A stretch of 64,000 nucleotides of DNA from JAEUOS01 sp964470865 (GCA_964470865.1 CAYYFR010000005.1:1-64000); one strand, 5' to 3'; numbered from the stretch's first letter, positions 43,914 through 53,348 are shown. The notes: generated by a model from the letters alone, not told the origin. Numbers and translations: made by a program.

Positions 43914-44719
43914 AAGGGTGCGGGCTGGCCCGGGGCAAGAGTGCCCGGTCTGGGCTCGACCATCAGGCCGGGCGCGGTCATGCCCTCTGGCGGCAGATTG
44001 CGGCGGCCGGGAATGGTGAGCCGGATGCGTCCGCTCTCCTGCACCCTGACCACCTTCTGCACCGGCTGCACGCCACCGCCGAAATGCTCATAGAACTGCA
44101 TCACCAGCTTGACATAGGCCTGTGTTTCGGGGAACGGCGGGATGGTGTTGCGATATCTCTGCACCGCGCCCTCGCCGGCGTTGTAGCCGGCCAGTGCCAG
44201 TGACAAGTTGCCATCGAACATCTTGAGCAGGTCGCGCAAATAGCGCGTGCCGCCACCGACGTTCTCGATCGGATCCGTACTTTTCTTTACGCCGTAGCGC
44301 GCAGCGGTGCCGGGAATGAGTTGCATCAGCCCCACCGCACCCTTGGGCGAAACCGCCGCCGGATCGTAGGCCGACTCGACTGCGATCACCGCCTTGACCA
44401 GCGCAGGTTCAAGCTTCTGGCGCGTCGCTTCCTGGTGCACCAGGGATTCGAATTTGGCGACATTTGGTGTTTTCTGCAGGCGCTTGTAGATGATGTGGTC
44501 GCGCAATGCGTCGGTCGGCGGCAGGTACTTGAGCTCCGACGACAGCTTGAATTCGGTCTTGGTCTCGCCCTTGACGAACAACTCATAGCGGGCATCGAGC
44601 TTTTCATTGGCCAGATGGATTTTCCCCTGGTCGTCGACAAAACCATACAGATCCGCCAGCGCCGGCGACGCGCCGGCAGAAAGCAGCATGGAAACCATGG
44701 CGCAAGCAAGAAGCCTCAT
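43910..44719 (-). CDS. Periplasmic lytic transglycosylase (SLT domain)
   Basis: 269 residues. A signal peptide (cleavage after ALA-DLYG) precedes a DUF4124-like segment (LYGFVDDQGKIHLAN) and an SLT domain from about 100. The catalytic Glu is Glu115 (AVIAVESAYDP), followed by SPKGAVGLMQLIPGTA and LALAGYNAGEGAVQRY. It cleaves peptidoglycan glycan strands to 1,6-anhydromuropeptides. The C-terminal 50 residues are Pro/Gly-rich. The stop overlaps the parC start, an unusual coupling of cell-wall and chromosome-segregation genes. Confidence 0.9.
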   Translation of the reverse strand: MRLLACAMVSMLLSAGASPALADLYGFVDDQGKIHLANEKLDARYELFVKGETKTEFKLSSELKYLPPTDALRDHIIYKRLQKTPNVAKFESLVHQEATRQKLEPALVKAVIAVESAYDPAAVSPKGAVGLMQLIPGTAARYGVKKSTDPIENVGGGTRYLRDLLKMFDGNLSLALAGYNAGEGAVQRYRNTIPPFPETQAYVKLVMQFYEHFGGGVQPVQKVVRVQESGRIRLTIPGRRNLPPEGMTAPGLMVEPRPGTLAPGQPAPL

Positions 44720-44807
44720 GGCGCCATTCTAGAGGATGCGCCGGCTCCGGCCATCCATGGAACTGCGCCAACAGGGCGCGCCACTATTGAAAATTGCGGA
44801 AAGCATG

Positions 44808-44826
44808 AAAAAAAGCGCCTCTGGCG
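44808..44826 (-). terminator. Weak terminator after the acyltransferase gene
   Basis: On the minus strand, CGCCAGAGGCG then C and seven T (44814-44808). The stem is only 4 bp with a 3-base loop, so strength is doubtful. It lies 29 bases beyond the stop of the PlsC-type gene and before the transglycosylase gene. Confidence 0.4.
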
Positions 44827-44854
44827 GGACTGCCGTGTCTTTGGGTATGGACAA

Positions 44855-45523
44855 TCAATCGAATTCCGGCCGCTCGTGCTTTTCGCCGAGGATGCGCATG
44901 TTGGTCGCAAGCGACGCCATGAAGGTTTTCTTGTCACCGCCTGCCGAATCCTGGCCCCATTGCATGGCCTGGCCTACGTATACGTCGACAAAAAACGGTA
45001 CCGGTACAAACGCCCCCCGCGGCATCGCACGGCCCAGGCCGTGCATGAAGATCGGCACCACCGGAACCAGAGGAAACTTCGAGGCCAGTACTGCCACTCC
45101 GGACTTGAGTTCCTGCATGCGCTCGGGCTCGCCGCGCGTACCTTCGGGAAAGATGATCAGTATCTCGCCGCGTGCAAGCGCCGCATAGCACTCGGCCAGC
45201 GGATCGGCCTGGTCGGCGCCGCGCTTGCGGGCGATCGGAATGATGCCCACAAAATTGAGCGAGAACCAACCCAGCAAACCGGTCTTGAGAAAGTAGTCGG
45301 CGGCGGCCACCGGCCGCACCTTGGGGATCTGGCGCCACGGAAACAGGGTCAACATCGCCAGTGTGTCAAGGTGACTGTTGTGATTGGGCGTGACGATCGC
45401 AGGCCCCTGGCGCGGCAAACGGTTGCGGTGCCGCACGTTCATGCCCAGCACCACCAGACAGATCGGCCAGGCGACCAGGATGAGGAAGGCCCAGCGGCAC
45501 AGGGCACGCAAGAAAGGCGGCAT
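44855..45523 (-). CDS. Lysophospholipid (1-acylglycerol-3-phosphate) acyltransferase, PlsC family
   Basis: 222 residues from the ATG at 45523, which overlaps the stop of the CdsA gene (TGATG). An N-terminal membrane helix (FLILVAWPICLVVLGM) is followed by the family motifs NHNSHLDT (a variant of NHxxxxD) and FPEGTRG. It acylates lysophosphatidic acid or a related lysolipid at the inner membrane. The direct coupling to a CdsA-type enzyme indicates one lipid pathway; this CdsA/PlsC pair occurs in other proteobacteria besides the housekeeping genes. Confidence 0.87.
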   Translation of the reverse strand: MPPFLRALCRWAFLILVAWPICLVVLGMNVRHRNRLPRQGPAIVTPNHNSHLDTLAMLTLFPWRQIPKVRPVAAADYFLKTGLLGWFSLNFVGIIPIARKRGADQADPLAECYAALARGEILIIFPEGTRGEPERMQELKSGVAVLASKFPLVPVVPIFMHGLGRAMPRGAFVPVPFFVDVYVGQAMQWGQDSAGGDKKTFMASLATNMRILGEKHERPEFD

Positions 45524-46530
45524 CAGTAATGAAGGAAATACACGAAATGAAAAAAAGCCGGCGCGGTAAAGGTAAGGCTGTCGACCCGCCCGAGAATGCC
45601 GCCGTGCCCCACCGTCAGGGAATCGCCTTCCGACACCCCGAGATCGCGCTTGATCGCGGTGATGATGATGTCGCCCAGAAAGCCGCCAAAACCGATCAGA
45701 AGGCCTGCACCCAGCGCGTCGTAGAGCGACAAGGGGGTGAGCCACGGCGCCAGCAGCAGCGCCAGCGCGACTGTCACCGCCACCCCGCCCAGCAAGCCCT
45801 CGGCAGTCTTGCCCGGGTGCACCGAGGGCGTCACCTTGCGTCGCCCGATCAGTTTGCCCGCGACATACTGCGCGACATCGTTGAACTGGGTCAGAAACAC
45901 CAGGTAGAACAACAAGGCCACGCCACCGCCCTGCGGATTGCCGGCCTCGGGCAGAGCCAGCAGGTAAGCCATGTGCGACAGGGAAAATACGCAGGTCATG
46001 AGGCCAAACTGCAACAGGCCGACCGCGCGCAGGAAGCCCCTGGTCTCGCCGATCAGCACCATGCGCATCGGCAACGCCAGAAACCAGAACACCGGAATGA
46101 AAATGATGAACAGGCCATACCAGCCGGACCCGGCCAGCAGGTATTGCACGGGGATCGCCATATAGGCCCAGAACAGCACGCGATGATCAGCGCGCCGGGT
46201 CGGGATCAGCGACAGGTATTCCTTGAAGGCCACGAAGCTGATGAATGCGATGCAGACAATGGAGAACCAGCGCGCGAACCCGAGCGCAAGCGTGGCCAGT
46301 ATCACGATGAACCAGAAGCTGCGAACGCGCAGTCGAATTTCATTGAAGCCACGCGCGGGATTGCGGCGCCGCAAAAGCGCGATGGTCAGCGTCACCACGG
46401 CCAACAGGATGTAGCAGCCGAGAAACGTGTAGCCGACCGCCTGCGGAAACACCGGCGTCGGCAGCGCCTCGATGCCTTGTCGAATGGCATTGGCGCCCTT
46501 CTCGACCGGCCCCGCCCACGCCTCGGCCAT
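45523..46530 (-). CDS. cdsA: Phosphatidate cytidylyltransferase-type membrane enzyme
   Basis: 335 residues from the ATG at 46530; a TTG at 46545 that overlaps the upstream stop is an alternative start. About eight membrane helices. The CDS-family signature is at the C-terminus: DIIITAIKRDLGVSEGDS and LTVGHGGILGRVDSL (canonical PGHGGxxDRxDSL; here Gly-Arg replaces Asp-Arg). It converts phosphatidic acid and CTP to CDP-diacylglycerol. The primary cdsA of betaproteobacteria normally sits with uppS and dxr, so this is probably a second copy. The neighbouring ThDP enzyme is an odd partner. Confidence 0.85.
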   Translation of the reverse strand: MAEAWAGPVEKGANAIRQGIEALPTPVFPQAVGYTFLGCYILLAVVTLTIALLRRRNPARGFNEIRLRVRSFWFIVILATLALGFARWFSIVCIAFISFVAFKEYLSLIPTRRADHRVLFWAYMAIPVQYLLAGSGWYGLFIIFIPVFWFLALPMRMVLIGETRGFLRAVGLLQFGLMTCVFSLSHMAYLLALPEAGNPQGGGVALLFYLVFLTQFNDVAQYVAGKLIGRRKVTPSVHPGKTAEGLLGGVAVTVALALLLAPWLTPLSLYDALGAGLLIGFGGFLGDIIITAIKRDLGVSEGDSLTVGHGGILGRVDSLTFTAPAFFHFVYFLHY

Positions 46531-46541
46531 GATGGGCGCCT

Positions 46542-48206
46542 TCAACCCCCGAAACCGTCGGCCACCGCGATCTCGATCAGGTTGGGCTTGCCGCTGGCAA
46601 GCGCTGCCCGCAACGCCGCGCCGACATCGGCCGGATCGCTGATGCGACTGGCCGAAAGCCCGAACGACTCGGCCAGCTTGCAGAAATCGATCGCCGGATC
46701 ACGCATGTCCATGCCCACAAATCGATCCGAACCCTGCATTGCCACCAGGCGTTCCTTGATGATGCGGTAGCTGCGGTTGTTGGTGATCACATAGGTGATC
46801 GGCAAGCGCAGGTGGGCCGCCGTCCACAGGCCCTGGATGCCATACATCGCGCTACCGTCACCAACGATCGCCACTACCGGCCGGCCCGGCTTGGCCAGGC
46901 TGATGCCGACCGCGCCCGGCACCGCGAACCCGAGCCCGCCACTGGCCAGGCCGAACAGACTGCAGGGGTCGTGCTGGTGCATGAAGTGGGGCAAGCTGGT
47001 GGCCGAGGTCAAGGCCTCGTCGACCACGATAGCGTCCGGCGGCAGGTTTTCGGCCAAACGCAGCATCAGTATCGTGGGGTCCATCGGGCGCTCGGCTTGG
47101 CGCAGCAGGGCGCGGTCGCGCGCCAGCATGCGGCGCACGCTCCAGTTGTCGGCGGCAATGCGCGCACATCGCTCTTCGGCGGCATTCCGGCAGGCCGCAT
47201 CCGCAACCGCCTTGAGCGCGGGCAACAGCACCATGAGGGTCTCGCGCACGTTGGCGGCGATCGCAAGGTCGGTGCGGTAATTCTTTCCAAGCTCCCACGG
47301 CCGCTCGCTCAAATGCACCACGGCCACGTGCTCCGGCAGTGGTTCAACCGGGCTGTAGACCGACATGCGCAGCAGGTCGGCGCCCAGGCAGATCACCATG
47401 TCGTAGGGCTCGAGCAGCGCACGCACCGCTTTCTGGCTGCGCGTGAGCGCACCCACGTATTGCGGGTGCGCGGTCGGAAACGACGCCGCATATGGCACCG
47501 GCTCCTGGTAGACCGCCGCGCCCAGCATGGCGGCCAGTTCACCGGCCTGCCCGAACGCATGGTGGGTGGCCAGTTCCTGCCCGGCGATGATGGCCGGCCG
47601 CTTGGCCGAAAGCAGCAGGCGCGCCAGTGCACCGATCGACTCGTCCGACGGCCGCACACGATCATCGATGCGCACGCTGCGACCCAGGTCGAGGTCGGCG
47701 CATTCGTTGAGAATGTCGCCGGGCAGGCTGATGAAGACCGGCCCGGTCGGGCGCGTCATCGCCACCTTGGCGGCGCGCCGCATGATGCGCGACAGGTCCT
47801 GCACACGACCCACTTCGACTGCCCACTTGACCAGGGGTGCGGCGATTGGCGGCAGGGGCTCGTACAACAGCGGTTCGAGCAGACCGTGGCCCTGCTCCTG
47901 CTGGCCGGCGGTGACGATGATGGGCGAGCCGGAAAACTTGGCGTTGTACAGCGCCCCCATCGCGTTGCCCAAGCCAGGCGCCACGTGCACGTTGGCCGCA
48001 GTCAAACTGCGCGAGGCACGCGCGAAGCCATCAGCCATGGCGACAACGACGGATTCCTGCAGGCCCAGCACGAACTGCAATTGCGCGAAATCAGGCAGCG
48101 CCTGCATGATAGGCAGTTCAGTGGTGCCCGGATTGCCGAACAGGTGCGTCACGCCCTCGCTTACGAGCAAGTCCAGAAAGGCCTGGCGGCCATACAATCT
48201 TGTCAC
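46542..48206 (-). CDS. ThDP-dependent enzyme, benzoylformate decarboxylase-like
   Basis: 554 residues. The N-terminal domain has FGNPGTTELP and the cofactor-activating Glu51 (LGLQESVVVAMADGFARAS), then VHVAPGLGNAMGALYNA with a His at the benzoylformate-decarboxylase position. The ThDP-binding motif is VGDGSAMYGIQGLWTAA followed by NNRSY. The layout matches benzoylformate decarboxylase more closely than acetolactate synthase; the FAD-domain region is relaxed. It would decarboxylate a 2-keto acid to an aldehyde. It is followed 12 bases on by the CdsA-type gene, so both are probably co-transcribed, although no shared pathway is evident. Confidence 0.85.
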   Translation of the reverse strand: MTRLYGRQAFLDLLVSEGVTHLFGNPGTTELPIMQALPDFAQLQFVLGLQESVVVAMADGFARASRSLTAANVHVAPGLGNAMGALYNAKFSGSPIIVTAGQQEQGHGLLEPLLYEPLPPIAAPLVKWAVEVGRVQDLSRIMRRAAKVAMTRPTGPVFISLPGDILNECADLDLGRSVRIDDRVRPSDESIGALARLLLSAKRPAIIAGQELATHHAFGQAGELAAMLGAAVYQEPVPYAASFPTAHPQYVGALTRSQKAVRALLEPYDMVICLGADLLRMSVYSPVEPLPEHVAVVHLSERPWELGKNYRTDLAIAANVRETLMVLLPALKAVADAACRNAAEERCARIAADNWSVRRMLARDRALLRQAERPMDPTILMLRLAENLPPDAIVVDEALTSATSLPHFMHQHDPCSLFGLASGGLGFAVPGAVGISLAKPGRPVVAIVGDGSAMYGIQGLWTAAHLRLPITYVITNNRSYRIIKERLVAMQGSDRFVGMDMRDPAIDFCKLAESFGLSASRISDPADVGAALRAALASGKPNLIEIAVADGFGG

Positions 48207-48637
48207 TGCATTCTCCCCGTTGGTGGCGTCGTCTTGGCGCGGCGGTCAGGCTTGCGTGACCGGCATTGCTTGCGAATGCACAAAAAGCGCCGAAAGTGCC
48301 GGACAAGCCAAACCTTTAGCATAACGAGAATTGGGCAGCGTTGCCAACCCGACCAAAAAAGCCAAGCTTGGCCGGCTGACCAACGCCAAATACTACGTCC
48401 GTAGGGAACAAAAGCCGCTTTTGCGATGGTTTGTCTTGTTGCAACAAACCCGTTCGAGCGTCCGCGGTAGAGGGATTTGTTGCGCCTTTTCCAACGGCCT
48501 GGCGTGGAAAACGCCAAGCCAACTCATCAGGCGGCGCCGAACGCGCGATAGTGGCAACGCCAAGACCACGGCGGCTCTGCCAAAGCGCACCAATGCCGCC
48601 TTGAGTGACATTCGCAACGCGGCGCAAGCACTGCGCT
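48207..48637. other. 431-base intergenic region between parE and the ThDP gene
   Basis: No gene is supported here. It contains the terminator-like palindrome listed at 48355-48377 and a second inverted repeat without T-run (TGGCGT/ACGCCA around 48504-48519). The part next to 48206 presumably holds the promoter of the ThDP gene, but I cannot point to a convincing -35/-10 pair. Confidence 0.5.
48355..48377 (-). terminator. Probable terminator of the parE transcript
   Basis: On the minus strand, AGCCGGCCAAGCTTGGC runs directly into six T (48360-48355). GCCAAGCTTGGC is a perfect palindrome. It lies about 260 bases after the parE stop, so the transcript would have a long 3' end. Confidence 0.5.
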
Positions 48638-50596
48638 TCAAATATCGGCTTCCGCTTCGTTGCCGTGTTCCTCGAGCCAGACCCGCCGCGCTGCCGCCTC
48701 GCCCTTGCCCATCAGCATGTGAAACTTCAAGCCGGTGCCGGCGAAATCGAGGTTGCCGAAACGAACCGGCAACAGCCGCCGCGTATCCGGATTCATGGTG
48801 GTTTCCCATAGCTGCACGGAACTCATTTCGCCCAGGCCCTTGAAGCGCGAAATCTGCCACGAACCGGGGCGCACACCCTCCTTGGCAAGCTTGTCCTCGG
48901 CGATCTCGAGTTCGGTGTCGTCCAGGCAATAGAGCTTGCGCATCGGCCGTTTGCCGGCGGCCGGCACATCGATACGAAACAGGGGCGGCCGTGCCACGTA
49001 GATGTTGCCGGCGACGATCAACTTCGAAAAGTGCTTGAGGAATAGCGTCAGCAGCAGAACCTGAATGTGCGAGCCGTCGACATCGGCGTCGGACAGGATG
49101 CAGATCTTGCCGTAGCGCAGGCCGCTCAAGTCCGGCGTGTCATGCGGGCCGTGCGGATCGACGCCGATGGCCACCGCGATATCGTGCACTTCGTTGTTGG
49201 CAAACAGGCGGTCGCGCTCGGTCTCCCAGGTATTGAGCACCTTGCCGCGCAGCGGCAGGATTGCCTGGAAACCCTTGTCGCGGCCCATCTTGGCACTGCC
49301 GCCGGCCGAATCACCTTCGACCAAAAAAACCTCGGTGCGCGCAACGTCACTGGATTCGCAATCCGTAAGCTTGCCGGGCAGCACCGCGACGCCGGAGCCC
49401 TTGCGCTTCTCGACTTTTTGGCCCGCACGCATGCGCACCTGCGCCTGCCTGACCACCAGGTCGGCCAGCTTCTTGCCCTGGTCTACGTGACTGTTGAGCC
49501 AGAATTCGAGCATGGGCCGCGTCTGTTGCGCCACCAGGCGCACCGCATCACGGCTGTTCAGACGCTCCTTGATCTGCCCCTGGAACTGCGGGTCGAGCAC
49601 CTTGGCCGACAGCACGAAAGAGGCGCGCGCGAACACGTCTTCGGGCAGTAACTTCACGCCCTTGGGCAGGAGGGAATGCAACTCGATGAAAGTCTTGACC
49701 GCACCGAACAAGCCTTCGCGCAAGCCCGCTTCGTGGGTGCCGCCGGCGGAAGTCGGGATCAGGTTGACATAGGACTCGCGCGCGGTGGCGCCGTCTTCGG
49801 TCCAGGCCACCACCCATTGCGCGCCCTCGCCTTCGGCAAAGGCATCATCGGCCGCGCCTACGTATTTCTCACCCTCGAAATACGGAATCACCGGCTCGGC
49901 ACCGGACAAGGCTTCCTGCAGATAGCCGCGCAGGCCGTCGCGATACAGCCAGCTCTGGACCTCGCCGGTTTTCTCGACCGTGAGGGTGACGGCAACGCCG
50001 CTCAGAAGCACCGCCTTGGAACGCAAGAGCCTGCGCAATTCCTCCAGCGGCACCACGCCCGAATCAAAATACTTCGGGTCCGGCCAGGCGCGCACCAGCG
50101 TGCCGTGACGATCGGATTTGCCAACCCGCTTCAAGGGTTCAGCGACCTGGCCACCGTCGTTGAAGACGATGCGATGCTCGCCGCCATCGCGCCACACCAC
50201 CACCTCAAGCCGCGTCGACAAGGCATTGGTCACCGATACGCCCACGCCGTGCAGGCCGCCGGAAAAGGTGTAGGCGCCGCCGCCTTTCTTGTCGAACTTG
50301 CCACCCGCATGCAGGCGTGTGAAGACGATCTCGATGACCGGCACCTTTTCCTCGGGATGCATGCCCACCGGAATGCCGCGCCCGTCGTCGACCACCGACA
50401 CCGAACCGTCGGCATGCAACACCACCTGCATTCCCTTTGCATGCCCGGCCAGTGCCTCGTCGGAGGCGTTGTCCAACACCTCCTGGATGATATGCAGCGG
50501 GCTTTCGGTACGGGTGTACATGCCGGGTCGCTCGCGCACCGGCTCAAGACCCTTCAACACACGGATCGAGGATTCGTTATATGCGTTTTTTGCCAT
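48638..50596 (-). CDS. parE: DNA topoisomerase IV subunit B
   Basis: 652 residues from the ATG at 50596; a longer frame upstream lacks family-like sequence. GHKL ATPase motifs: VLDNASDEALAGHA, DDGRGIPVGMHPEE and GGLHGVGVSVTNALS. The Toprim part has EVFLVEGDSAGGSAKMGRD and DADVDGSHI, binding Mg2+. The C-terminal GEMSSVQLWETTMNP follows. It provides the ATPase half of topoisomerase IV with ParC. It is transcribed on the same strand as parC but five genes upstream of it. Confidence 0.95.
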   Translation of the reverse strand: MAKNAYNESSIRVLKGLEPVRERPGMYTRTESPLHIIQEVLDNASDEALAGHAKGMQVVLHADGSVSVVDDGRGIPVGMHPEEKVPVIEIVFTRLHAGGKFDKKGGGAYTFSGGLHGVGVSVTNALSTRLEVVVWRDGGEHRIVFNDGGQVAEPLKRVGKSDRHGTLVRAWPDPKYFDSGVVPLEELRRLLRSKAVLLSGVAVTLTVEKTGEVQSWLYRDGLRGYLQEALSGAEPVIPYFEGEKYVGAADDAFAEGEGAQWVVAWTEDGATARESYVNLIPTSAGGTHEAGLREGLFGAVKTFIELHSLLPKGVKLLPEDVFARASFVLSAKVLDPQFQGQIKERLNSRDAVRLVAQQTRPMLEFWLNSHVDQGKKLADLVVRQAQVRMRAGQKVEKRKGSGVAVLPGKLTDCESSDVARTEVFLVEGDSAGGSAKMGRDKGFQAILPLRGKVLNTWETERDRLFANNEVHDIAVAIGVDPHGPHDTPDLSGLRYGKICILSDADVDGSHIQVLLLTLFLKHFSKLIVAGNIYVARPPLFRIDVPAAGKRPMRKLYCLDDTELEIAEDKLAKEGVRPGSWQISRFKGLGEMSSVQLWETTMNPDTRRLLPVRFGNLDFAGTGLKFHMLMGKGEAAARRVWLEEHGNEAEADI

Positions 50597-50732
50597 TGTC
50601 AATATGCGGGACGGCGAATGATGGGCCTGAGTTATCCACAGAAAAGGTGGAAAAAGCCGGCCCGAAAACAAAAAAAGCCAAGCCGGTCAACGGTCTTGCT
50701 GGGGCGCTGAAAAATCAGGCGGACCTTGACGA

Positions 50733-50915
50733 CTAGCCGCAAAAAATCATGTTCGCAAGGTCGAACACCATGTTGGGTCGCAACCAGGCGGCGAAGGTAA
50801 GTGCGAACAGAGCGCTTGCCACCACTACCAGTGCGTAGCGCCAGGCACGCACGGCCGGCAGCCAGCGCAGGGGTTCATCTGGCGCGGCGGCTTGCAACAT
50901 CGATTCGTGGCGCAT
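50733..50915 (-). CDS. Small predicted membrane protein
   Basis: 60 residues from the ATG at 50915; the frame runs back to 50972. One membrane helix (YALVVVASALFALTFAAWL) is preceded by a short soluble part with LRWLPAVRAWR. I recognise no family. The hydrophobic segment with flanking Arg and its place in an otherwise empty gap between parE and the ABC-F gene make a real gene plausible. Another explanation is a chance open frame in GC-rich DNA. Confidence 0.45.
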   Translation of the reverse strand: MRHESMLQAAAPDEPLRWLPAVRAWRYALVVVASALFALTFAAWLRPNMVFDLANMIFCG

Positions 50916-51002
50916 GGCTTGGTGGTTGAACCGAGCCAGCGCGGTCCGGACAGTCGCTGGCTTCAAGCGCAAATTATACGCGGCGGGCTACGCCAGGCCA
51001 AT

Positions 51003-52916
51003 TCAGGCCCGCGCCTTTTCAAGCAAATCCCAGCGCTCCAGTGCAAGCAGAAGTTCGCGTTCGATCGCTTCGATGCGCGCGCTGGCAAGCGCCACTTCGT
51101 GCGGTGCCTTCACATAAATGTCGGGATCGGCCAGACGCGCGTTGAGCGCCACCTGCTCGGCCTCGAGAGCGTCGATCTGCCCGGGCAGGGCCTCAAGGGC
51201 GCGCGCGTCCTTGTACGAAAGCCTGGGTCGCCGTGCCTGCGCCGCGGGCGCGGCGACCCTGGCGTTAGCCTGCGCGGCGGCCGCCGCGGCATCCTTGCCT
51301 GGCGCCCGCGCGCGGCGCGCAAGTACCGCCTGCCACTCGCTGTAGCCACCAGGATTGGCGGTCCAGCGCCCGTCGCCTTCGAACGCCAACACCTCGGTGA
51401 CGACGTTATCGAGGAAGGCGCGGTCATGGCTGACCAGAATCACGGTACCGGAATAGTCTTGCAGCATCGATTCGAGCAACTCCAGCGTATCGATATCGAG
51501 GTCGTTGGTGGGTTCGTCGAGTATCAGCAGGTTGGCCGGCCGCGCGAACAGGCGTGCCAGCAGCAAGCGGTTGCGCTCGCCACCGGACAGCGCTCCCACC
51601 TTGGCCTGCGCGCGCTCCGGCGGAAACAGAAAGTCGGCCAGATAGGTCATCACATGCTTGCGTGCCACGCCATCCGGCCCGCCGGTTTCAACCCATTCGG
51701 AGCCGGGGCTGATAGTGTCGATCAGGGTTGCGTTGTCGTCGAGCACGGCACGAAACTGGTCGAAATAGGCGATCTCCAGCCGCGTGCCCAAGCGTACCTC
51801 GCCGGCATCCGGTTCGATCTGGCCCAGCAGCAGGCGAATCAGGGTCGACTTGCCGGCGCCATTCGGCCCGATGATGCCGATCTTGTCGCCGCGCATGATG
51901 GTGGTGGTGAGCTCGCGCACGGCAGTGACCTGCTCCCAACCCTTTGACACCGCCGTGAATTCCGCCACCAGCTTGCCCGAACGCGCCGAGTTGTCGACTG
52001 CCAGCACCACCGCGCCCTGACGTTCGCGACGCTCGCTGCGCGCGCGGCGCAGGCGTTCAAGCCGCCGCACCCTTCCTTCATTGCGCGTGCGGCGCGCCTC
52101 GACGCCCTTGCGGATCCACACCTCTTCGGCCTTGAGAAACTTGTCGAACTTCGCGTTGACCACACGCTCGACTTCGACCTGCTCCGCTTTGCGCGCCTGG
52201 TAGGCGGCGAAGTTGCCGGGAAATGACAACAGGCGGCCGCGATCGAGCTCGACCACGCGTGTTGCCACGCGATCCAGGAAGGCGCGATCGTGGGTGATCA
52301 GCAGTACCGCACCACGAAAGCCGACCAGCAAGTCCTCGAGCCAGGCGATGCCTTCGATATCCAGATGGTTGGTCGGCTCATCAAGCAACAGGAGCTCCGG
52401 TTCGCCGACCAGCGCGCGTGCCAGCGCGATGCGCTTCTTGGTGCCGCCGGAGCATTCGCCGACCACCGCATCGGCGGCCAGCCCAAGGCGCTCCAGCGCC
52501 GCCTCGACCCGCCGCGGCACGTCCCAGGCACCGCTTTCGGCCATGCGCGCTTCCAGCTCACCCAGCCCGGCCAGCGCGTCGGGCTCATCGGCACCCCGGG
52601 CGAGAAGCGCTTCGTATTGCGCCAGCAAGGCGCTTTGCAGGGCCAGGCCGCCGGCGACCGCGGCAAACACCGTATCGGAGGGCAGCAAGTCAGGCTCCTG
52701 ATCGACTACCGCCAGCCGCAGCCCGGGCCGCAACCATACTGCTCCATCGTCGAGCTTGCGCTTGCCCGCGAGCACCGCGAGCAGGCTGGACTTGCCGACA
52801 CCGTTGCGGCCGATCAGCGCGACCCGTTCACCACTATCGATTGCGAAATCCGCGTGATCAAGCAGCGGCACATGGCCATAGGCCAAGTCTGCTGCGTCCA
52901 GTGTTGCCAGCGGCAT
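51003..52916 (-). CDS. uup: ABC-F family ATPase (Uup-like)
   Basis: 637 residues with two ABC domains and no membrane segment. Domain 1: Walker A GRNGVGKSS, signature CSGGTKKRIA (Leu of LSGGQ replaced by Cys), Walker B LLLLDEPTNHLD. Domain 2: GPNGAGKST, LSGGERNRLLLARL, LLILDEPTNDLD. The interdomain linker is very Arg-rich (RRTRNEGRVRRLERLRRARSE in part), and a C-terminal coiled coil (ALEALPGQIDALEAEQ) fits Uup rather than EttA. ABC-F proteins act on ribosomes; Uup is also linked to precise transposon excision and DNA. It begins about 30 bases before a VOC gene on the same strand. Confidence 0.87.
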   Translation of the reverse strand: MPLATLDAADLAYGHVPLLDHADFAIDSGERVALIGRNGVGKSSLLAVLAGKRKLDDGAVWLRPGLRLAVVDQEPDLLPSDTVFAAVAGGLALQSALLAQYEALLARGADEPDALAGLGELEARMAESGAWDVPRRVEAALERLGLAADAVVGECSGGTKKRIALARALVGEPELLLLDEPTNHLDIEGIAWLEDLLVGFRGAVLLITHDRAFLDRVATRVVELDRGRLLSFPGNFAAYQARKAEQVEVERVVNAKFDKFLKAEEVWIRKGVEARRTRNEGRVRRLERLRRARSERRERQGAVVLAVDNSARSGKLVAEFTAVSKGWEQVTAVRELTTTIMRGDKIGIIGPNGAGKSTLIRLLLGQIEPDAGEVRLGTRLEIAYFDQFRAVLDDNATLIDTISPGSEWVETGGPDGVARKHVMTYLADFLFPPERAQAKVGALSGGERNRLLLARLFARPANLLILDEPTNDLDIDTLELLESMLQDYSGTVILVSHDRAFLDNVVTEVLAFEGDGRWTANPGGYSEWQAVLARRARAPGKDAAAAAAQANARVAAPAAQARRPRLSYKDARALEALPGQIDALEAEQVALNARLADPDIYVKAPHEVALASARIEAIERELLLALERWDLLEKARA

Positions 52917-52946
52917 GGTGATGGTCCTGACGAATCCCGGTTGCGC

Positions 52947-53348
52947 TCAATCGCGCCAGGGCTCGGCAATCTCGATCAAATTGCGATCGGGATCGCGCAG
53001 ATAAATCGAACGGATCGGCCAGCGCGCGCCGGTGCGCTTTACCGGACCAAGCTCCACCGCGATACCCTGCCTGGAAAGATGGACGAGCAGTTGGTCCAGC
53101 GGCACGGCTGCGATCAGGCAGATGTCCAGTGAGCCGGGCGTGGGTACAGTGGCATAGATGTCGGTGACGTTGGCGTCGCCGGCCTGATGCAGATTGAATT
53201 TTTGATCGCCAAACCGCAGCGCCTTGCGCTGCGGTTTGGGCGGCTCACCGAAGGTTTCGAGCCGCATGCCGAGCACGCGGGTGTAGAAATCGATGGTCGC
53301 TGCCAAGTCTTTACACGTGATGACAATGTGATCGATGCTTTGGATCAT
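52947..53348 (-). CDS. VOC-superfamily (glyoxalase/dioxygenase fold) protein
   Basis: 133 residues from the ATG at 53348; an upstream extension lacks the fold. It starts SIDHIVITCKDLAATIDFYTRVLGM, with His7 as a probable metal ligand, and has HQAGDANVTDIY in the middle and YLRDPDRNLIEIAEP at the end with the Glu ligand. This matches single-module lactoylglutathione-lyase-like or virulence-protein-like VOC members. The substrate is not evident. The 273 bases between it and purF hold nothing I can support. Confidence 0.83.
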   Translation of the reverse strand: MIQSIDHIVITCKDLAATIDFYTRVLGMRLETFGEPPKPQRKALRFGDQKFNLHQAGDANVTDIYATVPTPGSLDICLIAAVPLDQLLVHLSRQGIAVELGPVKRTGARWPIRSIYLRDPDRNLIEIAEPWRD

